Assembly: GCA_016718275.1 (NCBI GenBank)
Contig: JADKEA010000005.1
Span: forward strand, 62,001-126,000
DNA: 64,000 bases
Direction of reading: 5' to 3'
Origin: Candidatus Villigracilis affinis
Lineage (GTDB): Bacteria; Chloroflexota; Anaerolineae; Anaerolineales; Villigracilaceae
The notes below the pieces were generated by a model. That model had not been told where the DNA came from and ran no database searches. It saw only the letters and a list, made by a program, of their open reading frames with translations. The position numbers and the translations under genes are program-made. This document shows, in pieces, positions 43,862 through 51,824 of this stretch (position 1 is the first letter of the stretch; the number at the start of each line of letters is the position of its first letter).

Positions 43862-44737
43862 TCATGGTTTATCTTTTTTTGAGGAAACCAACCCCGGGAA
43901 TATTCTTTCAAACAGATTCGGTTTGTGGCCTTTGCCGTTGGGGCGGAAGAAGGCGGTGAGGATGTTTTCGAGTCGGTCTGGGTCAAGGCGGCGCAGCATT
44001 CTGCCTGCGTGCGCAATGGAAATGGCTCCTGTTTCCTCGGAGACCACCACGGCGATGGCGTCACTGGTTTCTGAGGTGCCGAGTGCGGCGCGGTGGCGTA
44101 ATCCCATTTGACGTTCGGGAGAGCGGTTCAAAATTCCACTGGCTGAAAGCGGGAGCACACAGGCCGCCGCAACGATCTGCGAGCCGACGATGATGACGCC
44201 GCCATCGTGCAGGGGGGTGTTTGGATAAAAGATTTGGAGTAGTAATTCCGGTGTGACACGGGCGTACATTTGCACACCGCTTTGCGCCAGTTCATCGAGA
44301 TGATCGAGTCTTTGCATGATGATCAAGGCGCCGTGCTGACGGGCCGATAATCTCGCTGCCGCACTGACGACCGCGCGGATGGTCTGTTCAAGGGCCACAT
44401 CTGTTGATTTGACGGAAGCAGGCCAAACGGTCCCAGCCCGACCGAGACGCTCCAGCGTCCGTCGAATCTCCGGGGCGAAGATCACCGGCAGGGCAAGTAA
44501 TAGGGCGGGCAGGGAATTCTGCGCGAACCATGAAAAGGCTGGCAGGTCTACGAGGCTGGTCAGTAGAATGAGCGCAACCACAAGCAGGATCATTCCGCGC
44601 AACAACGCCATGGCCTGTGTATCGCGCAGCGAGTAAAGCAGGCCAAAAAATATCAACGTGACGAGCATGATATCCAATACGCTCAGCCAGCTGATTCTTT
44701 GAAATATGAAAAAGACGTTGTTGAGGATTTCAGTCAC
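43862..44737 (-). CDS. cdaA: Diadenylate cyclase CdaA
   Basis: 291 residues from GTG 44737. About three transmembrane helices (residues 15-90) precede the DAC (DisA_N) domain. The catalytic motifs are PLHDGGVIIVG, where the usual reading is DGA, and GLRHRAALGTSE, which contains RHR. SEETGAISIAHAGRML closes the domain. It condenses two ATP to c-di-AMP, a second messenger for turgor, potassium and wall homeostasis. cdaR follows. The Ala-to-Gly change in the DGA motif is conservative and probably tolerated. Confidence 0.93.
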   Translation of the reverse strand: MTEILNNVFFIFQRISWLSVLDIMLVTLIFFGLLYSLRDTQAMALLRGMILLVVALILLTSLVDLPAFSWFAQNSLPALLLALPVIFAPEIRRTLERLGRAGTVWPASVKSTDVALEQTIRAVVSAAARLSARQHGALIIMQRLDHLDELAQSGVQMYARVTPELLLQIFYPNTPLHDGGVIIVGSQIVAAACVLPLSASGILNRSPERQMGLRHRAALGTSETSDAIAVVVSEETGAISIAHAGRMLRRLDPDRLENILTAFFRPNGKGHKPNLFERIFPGLVSSKKDKP

Positions 44738-44896
44738 AGTTTTGGGTGATGGAGGGTATCAGGGAAGGAGATATCCTGGTGTCTGATACCTGCCGCCCAG
44801 CCCCGTTGCTTGTTGCATAATTTCCGAACTTCGGGCGAAAGATAGTCGCGAAAATCGGGATTCCGATTGGCAAATTATGCAGTACTTTGTATAACC

Positions 44897-46051
44897 CTAA
44901 ATGGGGCGCAAGACACGGTCCTGGCGCAGCTGCTTGAACAGAAGTGCGCTTCCCTCGACCAGGGTTTCGCTGGCTGAATCCTGCCAGGCTTGTACGCCCA
45001 GGGTTTCCGGAGTGCGTTTTTCGTACCCGAGTTGTTTCCAGAGTTCATCTTGTGTGGCGAGCTCATTGAGCGGGAAGATCAGCGATGCTTCGCTTTGCAA
45101 TTCACTTGATGCGCGTTCCACTTCCTTGATCAGCACTTCAAGCGCCTTTTGCGGATTGACATGTTCTTCAAGGAAGATATCTGTGGTGCGCGTTACGAGG
45201 TTTTCCACCTGCCAGCCTGCGATGCCGATCATCTTGCCATCAAGCAGCAGGAGCATGTAGGCTTTTTCGCCGAAGTCTTCCATCACATCTACAACGGTGA
45301 CATTGCGTTTGCCCTTGCTCAGGCGTGTGATCAATTCGGCAATGGCCGGGGAGTGTTTCGGCTTGCCGCGTTGAACGGTGAATGTGCCGTTGGTTGTGAC
45401 CGGTATTTTCGAGAGAGTTTGCTCGGTTTCCGTGGCTTTTGCCGCGCTGGCAGGGACAATCTCTTTCCATGCCGTGCTGACTTGTCCCCACAGATTTTCG
45501 AAGGAACCGGTGTTGGTGATGACGATATTCGCAACCGCCACCTTTGCGCTCTGCGCAGATTGCATGTGAATGCGCTCTTTTGCCTGATCGTGATTCAATC
45601 CGCGCTTGCGCATTAATCTTTCGATCTGGATATCTTCTGTGGCATTCGTTACCCAAATGGAATCGCAGACCTTGCGCAGGTCGCCTTCGAGTAATTTGAT
45701 CGCTTCGATCACGATGACCTTCTGGGTCGACCGTTTAATGAGCATTTCGGTGGCCTGACGAACCAACGGGTGAACAATGCCTTCCAGTTGAGCCAACGCT
45801 TCCGAGTCGTTGAATACCAGATTTCCGAGTTTGCTGCGGTCGATCTCGCCGTCTTTGTTGATCAGCCATTTGCCAAATCTGTCGATCACCTGTTGATAGC
45901 CCGGAGCGCCCTTGGCATAAGCGCGATGCGTTAACGCATCTGCATCCACGGTGTATGCACCGAGATGTTCGAGCATTTTTCGTACAACGCTTTTACCAGT
46001 TGCGATATTGCCGGTCAAACCAATGACAAATTTTCCAGGCCAGTTGCTCAC
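44897..46051 (-). CDS. coaE: Dephospho-CoA kinase with C-terminal GNAT-like domain
   Basis: 384 residues from GTG 46051, with AAAGGAA upstream; the gene could start at the TTG 18 bp earlier. Normal CoaE has about 200 residues. Residues 1-200 are CoaE: P-loop GNIATGKS (14-21), VDADALTHRAY, HPLVRQ and the lid RKRGLNHDQAKERI. CoaE phosphorylates dephospho-CoA to CoA. Residues about 220-384 form an extra domain with the layout of a GNAT fold: YMLLLLDGKMIGIAGWQVENLVTRTTDIFLEE and DELWKQLGYEKRT. The acetyl-CoA-binding (R/Q)xxGx(G/A) motif is not obvious. The function of the extra domain is unknown. Confidence 0.88.
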   Translation of the reverse strand: MSNWPGKFVIGLTGNIATGKSVVRKMLEHLGAYTVDADALTHRAYAKGAPGYQQVIDRFGKWLINKDGEIDRSKLGNLVFNDSEALAQLEGIVHPLVRQATEMLIKRSTQKVIVIEAIKLLEGDLRKVCDSIWVTNATEDIQIERLMRKRGLNHDQAKERIHMQSAQSAKVAVANIVITNTGSFENLWGQVSTAWKEIVPASAAKATETEQTLSKIPVTTNGTFTVQRGKPKHSPAIAELITRLSKGKRNVTVVDVMEDFGEKAYMLLLLDGKMIGIAGWQVENLVTRTTDIFLEEHVNPQKALEVLIKEVERASSELQSEASLIFPLNELATQDELWKQLGYEKRTPETLGVQAWQDSASETLVEGSALLFKQLRQDRVLRPI

Positions 46052-46155
46052 AGCGTTTCCTTTGAACAAAAATTGAAATCCGTCTCTATTTTAATATCTT
46101 TTTATGAAATGTCCACCTTTGGGAGAATTGCCAACGTATATCAAGTTTTCTCAGG

Positions 46156-46184
46156 TTGACTCTCATCCCCCCAGAGTGTATCAT
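46156..46184 (+). promoter_or_regulatory. Promoter of rnpB
   Basis: TTGACT (46156-46161) and TATCAT (46179-46184) with a 17-bp spacer. The predicted start at about 46191 coincides with the first base of the P1 stem of the RNase P RNA. Confidence 0.8.
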
Positions 46185-46190
46185 CGAATG

Positions 46191-46632
46191 ACCTCAGGTT
46201 GATCGGGCAATCGCGGTCCTGCGTTGTCGGGATCGAGGAAAGTCCGCACTCCATAGAGCACGACGTCGGATAGCACCCGGGACGGGAAACCGCCGAGAGG
46301 CGTGAACCTGCCGGAAAAGGGCCACAGAAACAAACAGCCGCCCCGCCCTTACGGGCGGACGGTGATGGTGAAAAGGTGGTGTAAGAGACCACCGGCGTTT
46401 GCAGTAATGCAGGCGGCCAGGTAACCCCCGTCGGGAGCAAGGCCAAGCAGGGGCGAAATCGTCTGTGGACGATGGGAGACTGCTCGTCTCCGCACGTGCT
46501 CCTTCCAACCGTGGGAGGAGCCAGCCCCGGGTAGGCTGCACCGAGCAGCGCGGCGACGCGCTGCCCAGAGAGATGGTTGCACAGATGGCGCAAGCCATTG
46601 GACAGAATGCGGCTTATAGATCGGCCTGAGGT
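46191..46632 (+). ncRNA. rnpB: RNase P RNA (bacterial type A)
   Basis: About 442 nt. The conserved GAGGAAAGTCCGCACTCC (CR I) is at about 46237. It is followed by GAAACCGCCGAGAGGCG and GTAAGAGACCACCGG (CR II/III region). The 3' part has GGAGGAGCCAGCCCCGGG and ACAGAATGCGGCTTATAG (CR V). ACCTCAGG at 46191-46198 pairs with CCTGAGGT at 46625-46632 to close P1, which sets both ends. It is the catalytic RNA that trims tRNA 5' ends; its protein partner RnpA is not in the window. It lies between coaE (divergent) and a zinc-ribbon protein. Confidence 0.95.
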
Positions 46633-46694
46633 GTTCATTATTGATCGGGGCGGCTTCAACCCCGCCATATTTTTTTTCAAAACAGCGTTGACCC

Positions 46695-47009
46695 ATGCAA
46701 AAAAATCCGCGGTTTTCAGCCATCATCGACCAGCTCCTTCAAAGACCGACACTCCCCGTGTCGGTTCATGTTGTAGTGGGGGAACTGATTCCGTTTAGTG
46801 ACGGGCAGATTTTCGCGCAATGGAAGGATAGTCCCCTTATGCACGTTGAGTTGACCATTCGCCGCATCCCGGCGGAACAGCAATGCATGGTATGTTTCCA
46901 AAAATATCATCCTGCCCAGCGGGAGGTGGCCTGTCCGCATTGCGGGGCGCGGGGTGCGAAGGTCATTTCCGGGGAAGAGTTTTTTCTGGAATCGACAGAA
47001 GAGAAGTAA
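46695..47009 (+). CDS. HypA-like zinc-ribbon protein (degenerate HypA family)
   Basis: 104 residues. HVVVGELIPFSDG and VELTIRRIPAEQQCMVC follow the pattern of HypA, the nickel chaperone of [NiFe]-hydrogenase maturation ('RxxxGELxxV' then 'ELxIxxxPxxxxCxxC'). Four cysteines, 64, 67, 80 and 83, form the zinc ribbon. The nickel-binding N-terminal MHE of true HypA is missing (starts MQKNPRF), and no hydrogenase genes are nearby. It may have lost the nickel role and act as a zinc-ribbon adaptor. The assignment is by pattern only. Confidence 0.55.
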   Translation: MQKNPRFSAIIDQLLQRPTLPVSVHVVVGELIPFSDGQIFAQWKDSPLMHVELTIRRIPAEQQCMVCFQKYHPAQREVACPHCGARGAKVISGEEFFLESTEEK

Positions 47010-47057
47010 TAGGTCTGTATTTGGCAACCCCTGAATTCATCACCCACTGGAGAATCT

Positions 47058-47879
47058 TTGGATATAAAAGGTAAGGTTGTGATCGTTACTGGCGCTTCGT
47101 CGGGAATTGGCGAGGCAACTGCACGTGCATTCGGGCGTGAAGGCGCGAAGGTTGTGCTCGCAGCCCGTCGCGTGGACAAATTGCAGTCCATTGCTCAGGA
47201 GATCAACGCAATGGGAACGGGCGCAGAGACTCTGGTAGCGCAGACCGATCTCTCTAAATTGGCAGATATTCGGGAAATGATCGCGCATACGCTAAAAAAA
47301 TTTGGGCGTATCGATGTGCTGGTCAACAATGCTGGGATTGGCCGTTTGGACTGGCTGGAGAATCTTGACCCGCTCAAAGATATCCAGGCTCAATTCGACG
47401 TGAATGTCATGGGGTTGATCCAATCCACGCGGCTGGCTTTGCCGACCATGATCGAACAACGTTCTGGCAGCATTATCAATATGTGTTCCATCGCTGGGTT
47501 GGTGGCCACACCTACGTATTCCATTTATGCCGCATCCAAACATGCCGTACAGGGATTTTCCGAAGCCCTGCGGCGCGAGGTCAAACCGTGGGGGATCGAT
47601 GTCTCCCTGATCTATCCCGGCGGAGTCGCAACGGAGTTTGCCCAACGTGCCGGCGTCAGACGCAAGACCAATGCCAAAACACCGAAATTCATGCTGCTCA
47701 CTGCGGAACAGGTCGCCGATGCGGTTGTGAGTCTTGTTCATCGTCCACGTCGTATGCGGATCATCCCGTGGTTGTGGGGCGTAACGGTTTTGATGAACAA
47801 ACTCCTGCCCGGCTTTGTAGATGCCACCACGATCAATCGCTTTACCATTCCCGAGCGAAAAGACGAATTGGCTGCCTGA
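47058..47879 (+). CDS. Short-chain dehydrogenase/reductase
   Basis: 273 residues from TTG 47058, with GGAG at 47049-47052; no ATG lies in a suitable place. Classical SDR motifs: VTGASSGIGEAT (NAD(P)-binding, about 10-21), VNNAGIG (NNAG), the catalytic Ser in IINMCSIAG and YSIYAASKHAVQ (YxxxK). AARRVDK after strand 2 suggests NADPH preference. The substrate is not clear. It ends with a short extension. About 65 bp later lies a rhodanese gene. Confidence 0.9.
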   Translation: MDIKGKVVIVTGASSGIGEATARAFGREGAKVVLAARRVDKLQSIAQEINAMGTGAETLVAQTDLSKLADIREMIAHTLKKFGRIDVLVNNAGIGRLDWLENLDPLKDIQAQFDVNVMGLIQSTRLALPTMIEQRSGSIINMCSIAGLVATPTYSIYAASKHAVQGFSEALRREVKPWGIDVSLIYPGGVATEFAQRAGVRRKTNAKTPKFMLLTAEQVADAVVSLVHRPRRMRIIPWLWGVTVLMNKLLPGFVDATTINRFTIPERKDELAA

Positions 47880-47945
47880 TGACGCGAAAACAAATTTGTG
47901 GAATAATATAACAAATTTGTTACATCCCTTTTCTGGAGAAAAATA

Positions 47946-48290
47946 ATGGGTTTCCTATCTGGTTTGTTCGGGCCATCAGTGCCCAAACTTGGGGCGGTTG
48001 AAGTAAGCGAAAAGCTGAAATTTGGAAAACATCCGATATTGGTCGACGTGCGTCAGCCCGATGAATTTCGACAGGGGCATATTGCGGGCGCGAAGTTGAT
48101 TCCGCTGGGCGAATTACGCAAACGTATGAAAGAACTGCCGCAAGGCCGTGAGATCATTTGTGTGTGCGCTTCGGGGAACCGAAGCAGTTCTGCTGCAAAA
48201 CTGCTGGCAAAAGAAGGCTACACCGTTTTTGATCTGCAAGGCGGTATGCTTGCGTGGCGTCATGCGAAACTGCCTGTGCAAAAAGGATAA
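47946..48290 (+). CDS. Rhodanese-like sulfurtransferase domain protein
   Basis: 114 residues. The single rhodanese domain reads ILVDVRQPDEFRQGHIAGAKLIPLGEL, then the active-site loop CASGNRSSSAA with the catalytic Cys and ends with DLQGGMLAWRHAKLPVQKG. It moves sulfane sulfur to an acceptor such as cyanide or a partner protein. The N-terminal FLSGLFGPSVPKLG is a short lead-in without a signal peptide. RBS CTGGAG. Confidence 0.92.
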   Translation: MGFLSGLFGPSVPKLGAVEVSEKLKFGKHPILVDVRQPDEFRQGHIAGAKLIPLGELRKRMKELPQGREIICVCASGNRSSSAAKLLAKEGYTVFDLQGGMLAWRHAKLPVQKG

Positions 48291-48313
48291 GAAAATTTCT
48301 GTTGTCAGAAATC

Positions 48314-48357
48314 AACCGACTCACCCCGGAATTGATACTCCGTGAGTGAGTCGGTTT
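48314..48357. terminator. Terminator between rhodanese and recJ genes
   Basis: AACCGACTCAC at 48314-48324 pairs with GTGAGTCGGTT at 48346-48356, with some further pairing across the loop. Poly-T is weak. The sequence resembles the terminator at 40933 (both contain CGACTCACCCC). Confidence 0.6.
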
Positions 48358-48437
48358 AAGAACAAATGGAATGCGGATAAACACGGAATTTTGTCGGCGT
48401 TTATCCGCATCCCAAATTAATCTGCCTGCCTTTGGTT

Positions 48438-50162
48438 TTACTCCCCCGAACCCGCCTCTTTGATATCCTTCAAATTCAATTGATAACCGATTCGCCCGTT
48501 ATATTCATTCACTTCATAAGTGAAAAGAATATCAACACGCGGCGGCATTTTCTTGTGCCAATCGCCAAGCTTGAATCCGATGGCGTCGTGAGTATAGCCT
48601 TTTGCGTCTTCGAGGATCAGCTTCAGATGTTTTGCATCCGAGCCAACAGTGCGCGCACTCTTCACCTTGATATTGCGCGCCACAAATGCCGCATTCGGAT
48701 TCCCGTACCCCGTAGGTTCAAGATATTTCAACGCTTTTTCAAATAACTCAGGGCGGACATCCACAAGCGAGACGACCGCATCTGCCGTAACTGTGGGCCT
48801 GAGGTCTTCATTCGACAGTTTATCAGCGGCGATGGTTTTTAATCGCGCTACCAACTCGGACAGATTTTCATTCCGCACGGTGAAGCCCGCCGCCGCCGCA
48901 TGGCCTCCGTGCCGAACAAGCAAGTCTGCACATTGATCCAGCGCTTCGGTGATATGAAACTCAGGGATGGAACGACACGAGCCGCGTGTTTCCTCTGCAC
49001 CTTTAAAGGCTACGATGGATGGGCGGTAATAGGTTTCCGTCAGACGCGAGGCGGCGAGTCCGACCACGCCCGAGTTGAAATCTTCATGCGCGGCAAAAAG
49101 TAGAAAGGCATTCGGGTCATCATTCATTGCCATTTCTTCGGCGCGGCTTTGAATTTCACGGGTAATGCGTTGACGTTCGCGGTTTTGCAAGTCCAGTGTT
49201 TGCGCGAGTTCGCCTGCGCGGAAGACATCCTTTGTCGTCAGCAGCTCGAAGGCGGCCAGCGCTTCTTTTAATCTACCCGCCGCATTCAAGCGTGGACCCA
49301 GCGAGAAGCCGATATGCCCTGCATTAACCTTTTCCAGCTTCACTGCCGAAACAGCGGCAAGTGAGAACAATCCCTGCCTCAGGGTTTGTTTCATTTGCCT
49401 GAGCCCTCTGCGCACCAACATACGATTTTCACCAACGAGCGGAGCCAGGTCTGCCACGGTGCCCAAGGCAACCAGATCCAGCAGGGAATCGAGATGTGCC
49501 GACAATGGTTTGCCTTGAATGCTGAAAAGCGCTTCCGCTATTTTGTAGGCAATTCCCACGCCAGCCAGGTCTTTATCGGGATAAAGATCGCCATGTTGTT
49601 TGGGGTTGATGACGGCCAGCGCAGAGGGCAGGTCGCCTTCTGCGGGGTGATGATGGTCACTGATAATCAGATCCAGGCCGAGGGTTAGAGCATGAAGCGC
49701 CTCATTTGGGGAGCGAATGCCGCAGTCTACGGAGATGACCAGTTTCACGTTGTCCGCTTTTAGTTTATCCATCGCCTCGTTGTTGAGACCGTAGCCTTCT
49801 TCAAAGCGGTTGGGGATATAGCCGCGCACATCGGCATTTAAGTATTCGAGCGCCTGAACGAGCAAAGCAGTGGCGGTGACACCGTCTACGTCGTAATCAC
49901 CATAAATGGCGATGGGTTCATGCTTGTCAATGGCGGTTTGGATGCGTTCGATCGCCGTGCGCATCCCGGTCATTTGAAATGGATCGTTGTCGAAATCGGG
50001 TTTGGCATTCAGGTAGGCGCGCGCCTCGGCCTCGGTTGCGTAGCCGCGGTTGAAAAGGATCTGCCGCAAAATGGGCGGAAATACATATAAAGCAGAATCA
50101 GCCTCAGGCGTGATGGGAGGCGGGACGATCCAGCGTTTGGTGTTCGATGTGTCAAGTGTCAT
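48438..50162 (-). CDS. recJ: Single-stranded-DNA-specific exonuclease RecJ
   Basis: 574 residues from ATG 50162. The longer reading frame upstream overlaps the promoter region of the divergent gene. DHH-family motifs: IYGDYDVDGVTATALL (motif I), VDCGIRS, ISDHHHPAEGDLP (DHH), and the DHHA1 domain GGHAAAAGFTV. RecJ degrades single-stranded DNA 5'-3' in mismatch and recombination repair. Full length with the OB-fold end at about 470-570. It is divergent from the unknown 171-residue gene. Confidence 0.94.
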   Translation of the reverse strand: MTLDTSNTKRWIVPPPITPEADSALYVFPPILRQILFNRGYATEAEARAYLNAKPDFDNDPFQMTGMRTAIERIQTAIDKHEPIAIYGDYDVDGVTATALLVQALEYLNADVRGYIPNRFEEGYGLNNEAMDKLKADNVKLVISVDCGIRSPNEALHALTLGLDLIISDHHHPAEGDLPSALAVINPKQHGDLYPDKDLAGVGIAYKIAEALFSIQGKPLSAHLDSLLDLVALGTVADLAPLVGENRMLVRRGLRQMKQTLRQGLFSLAAVSAVKLEKVNAGHIGFSLGPRLNAAGRLKEALAAFELLTTKDVFRAGELAQTLDLQNRERQRITREIQSRAEEMAMNDDPNAFLLFAAHEDFNSGVVGLAASRLTETYYRPSIVAFKGAEETRGSCRSIPEFHITEALDQCADLLVRHGGHAAAAGFTVRNENLSELVARLKTIAADKLSNEDLRPTVTADAVVSLVDVRPELFEKALKYLEPTGYGNPNAAFVARNIKVKSARTVGSDAKHLKLILEDAKGYTHDAIGFKLGDWHKKMPPRVDILFTYEVNEYNGRIGYQLNLKDIKEAGSGE

Positions 50163-50250
50163 ATAAAAGTTGTGAGGCTTGGAGTATAAACGTTCATACA
50201 GGCTCGTGGAAGGGTGTTGTATAATTTGATCGTTACTAAAGGAGCTAACA

Positions 50251-50766
50251 ATGAAGGCACTTGCATACGATGAGAAAATTGCAACTGTAATGGTGTACAC
50301 CAATTCCATGTTGGTGCGTGGGGATGTGGTCGCGAAGGAAAATGTGCGTGTGAGTATCTGGCTTCGGACTCAGGGGGTTCCAAATTATATTCATCTTCAC
50401 GGGGCGCAGGTGATTTCCTTCAGCGGTGGGGCGCCGAAGACCTCTTCCCAGAACGAGATCTTTATCCCTACCGTACAGGTAAATTCCTTTCATCTTGCGC
50501 CGCCCACCCATGACCCGCTCGATTACGACGCCTCTGAATTGAACCGCACGATGCAGCTGGCGAATGTGATGGTCGGCTCGTTTAATTTCAAGGGGAAAAT
50601 GCGAATCTCCACCCAAACCGATTTTGGTACAAGCCTGGATGTGATGCGCGCTTCGTGGGCCTCTGTTTATGACGTTGAGATCACCAACCCGTTTCTACCG
50701 CAATTCAACCTGCAGGTGCCCATGCTGCTGGTGAACCCAAGCCACGTAATCTTTGGTTTGGTGTAA
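50251..50766 (+). CDS. Conserved protein of unknown function with apparent internal duplication
   Basis: 171 residues, soluble, no signal peptide or membrane segment. I do not recognise a family with certainty. The first half, VMVYTNSMLVRGDVVAKEN then RVSIWLRT and NYIHLHGAQVISF, resembles the second half, VMVGSFNFKGKMRIS then SLDVMR and VPMLLVNPSHVIFG. This suggests two copies of one beta-rich module. The wording of the first copy is reminiscent of the DUF6812 pattern, but weakly. AAAGGAGC precedes the ATG. It is divergent from recJ and followed by tRNA-Pro. Confidence 0.6.
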   Translation: MKALAYDEKIATVMVYTNSMLVRGDVVAKENVRVSIWLRTQGVPNYIHLHGAQVISFSGGAPKTSSQNEIFIPTVQVNSFHLAPPTHDPLDYDASELNRTMQLANVMVGSFNFKGKMRISTQTDFGTSLDVMRASWASVYDVEITNPFLPQFNLQVPMLLVNPSHVIFGLV

Positions 50767-50795
50767 AACCACCCCGGGCAAATTGAAATTACATA

Positions 50796-50823
50796 TTGGC
50801 AAAACAAACCTCAATGGTATAAT
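50796..50823 (+). promoter_or_regulatory. Promoter of tRNA-Pro
   Basis: TTGGCA (50796-50801) and TATAAT (50818-50823), 16-bp spacer, with extended -10 TGG. The predicted start lies close to the mature tRNA 5' end. Confidence 0.7.
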
Positions 50824-50834
50824 GCGTACGCTTT

Positions 50835-50908
50835 CGGGGTGTGGCTCAGACCGGTAGAGCGCACGGTTCGGGTCCGTGAGGTCGAGAGTTCAAATCTCTC
50901 CACCCCGA
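50835..50908 (+). tRNA. tRNA-Pro (CGG)
   Basis: 74 nt. The acceptor CGGGGTG pairs with CACCCCG, followed by discriminator A. Anticodon stem CACGG/CCGTG encloses loop TTCGGGT with anticodon CGG. The T arm is GAGAG-TTCAAAT-CTCTC. The CCA end is not encoded, so CCA must be added after transcription. Confidence 0.95.
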
Positions 50909-50920
50909 CAAGTAGTTCTA

Positions 50921-50950
50921 AGACTCCCAACCCGAGGGAGTCTTTCTTTT
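50921..50950 (+). terminator. Terminator after tRNA-Pro
   Basis: AGACTCCC at 50921-50928 and GGGAGTCT at 50936-50943 form an 8-bp stem with a 7-nt loop. TTCTTTT follows. Confidence 0.85.
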
Positions 50951-50992
50951 ATTACAGGCTATTCATTGGAAAAAAGCAAAAATCGTTTTCTC

Positions 50993-51001
50993 TGGTAAAA
51001 T
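50993..51001 (+). promoter_or_regulatory. Extended -10 promoter of the rpsP operon
   Basis: TGG followed by TAAAAT (50996-51001), about 95 bp before the rpsP start. No good -35 is found at 17 bp, so it relies on the extended -10. Confidence 0.45.
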
Positions 51002-51096
51002 ATGCCCCTGTGTTTTCAGCTCGCAAGCGCACTCTGCCTGTCTGAGACACAACGTGCCCTGATGGGTATCAAACATTCTAAAGGAGTAAGTAAAAC

Positions 51097-51441
51097 ATGG
51101 TTCGTCTTCGTTTACGTCGTATTGGTCTCAAAGGCCAACCCACGTACCGCATCGTCGCTGCGGACAAGGAATCCCCCCGCGATGGTCGCTTTTTGGAAAT
51201 TTTGGGCGTGTACAATCCGCGCACCAACCCCGCCACGATCAATCTCAAGGAAGATCGCATCTTCCACTGGATGAAGAACGGCGCCCTGCCCACAGAATCT
51301 GTTGCCCAGGTTTTCAAGGCATCCGGCACCCAGGCTCGTTTTGAGCGTTTGAAGAAGGGTGAAGCCCTCGAGGCGCTCGTCGCTGAAGCGGCTGAAGCCC
51401 AGACCAAGCGCGCAGCCCCCGTCAAGACCCGCAAAGACTAA
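51097..51441 (+). CDS. rpsP: 30S ribosomal protein S16
   Basis: 114 residues: the S16 core MVRLRLRRIGLKGQPTYRIVAADKESPRDGRFLEILGVYNP and then WMKNGALPTESVAQVFK. An Ala/Glu/Lys-rich tail ends the protein. AAAGGAG lies upstream. It starts an operon with khpA and rimM, a typical arrangement (rpsP-khpA-rimM). Confidence 0.97.
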   Translation: MVRLRLRRIGLKGQPTYRIVAADKESPRDGRFLEILGVYNPRTNPATINLKEDRIFHWMKNGALPTESVAQVFKASGTQARFERLKKGEALEALVAEAAEAQTKRAAPVKTRKD

Positions 51442-51587
51442 AGCTTTCCCAAAGAGCAGGTAACCACAGGGCGCATGGATGCCACAGAGAAGACGTTGTA
51501 AAAATCTTTTTTGTGCTTTCCAGCACTGTCCGTCAGGATAAGTGTTTGAGCTCTGTGGTTATTTTTTTATCAAGGCAGGTAAATATA

Positions 51588-51824
51588 ATGAAAGAACTGA
51601 TCGAATATATTGCCAAATCCCTCGTTGATCACCCTGAAGATGTGCAGGTGCGCGAAAGCGGAGGCGGTTCCCGTGTCCGCATTGAGCTCAGCGTCTCGAA
51701 AGATGACATGGGACGTGTGATCGGCAAAAGCGGCAAAGTGGCGAATTCCATCCGCACCCTGTTGAAGGTGGCGGCTGAGCGCTCTGGCAAACAAGCCACA
51801 CTGGATGTCATGGAACCCCAATGA
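51588..51824 (+). CDS. khpA: KH-domain RNA-binding protein KhpA
   Basis: 78 residues from ATG 51588; the 25 upstream residues in the frame are not KhpA. It is a single KH domain with GRVIGKSGKVANSIRTLL (GxxG loop). KhpA binds RNA, often together with KhpB/Jag, and affects cell division and translation. It sits between rpsP and rimM and overlaps the rimM start by 4 bp (ATGA). Confidence 0.93.
   Translation: MKELIEYIAKSLVDHPEDVQVRESGGGSRVRIELSVSKDDMGRVIGKSGKVANSIRTLLKVAAERSGKQATLDVMEPQ

Noticed and set aside
46141..46680. Open frames on the minus strand (179 and 134 codons) across this stretch
   Set aside because: They lie fully inside the RNase P RNA gene and its flanks, and the translated sequence is typical of a structured RNA read as protein.
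50839..51045. 68-codon frame starting inside tRNA-Pro
   Set aside because: It overlaps the tRNA, its terminator and the rpsP promoter, and has no recognisable protein sequence.
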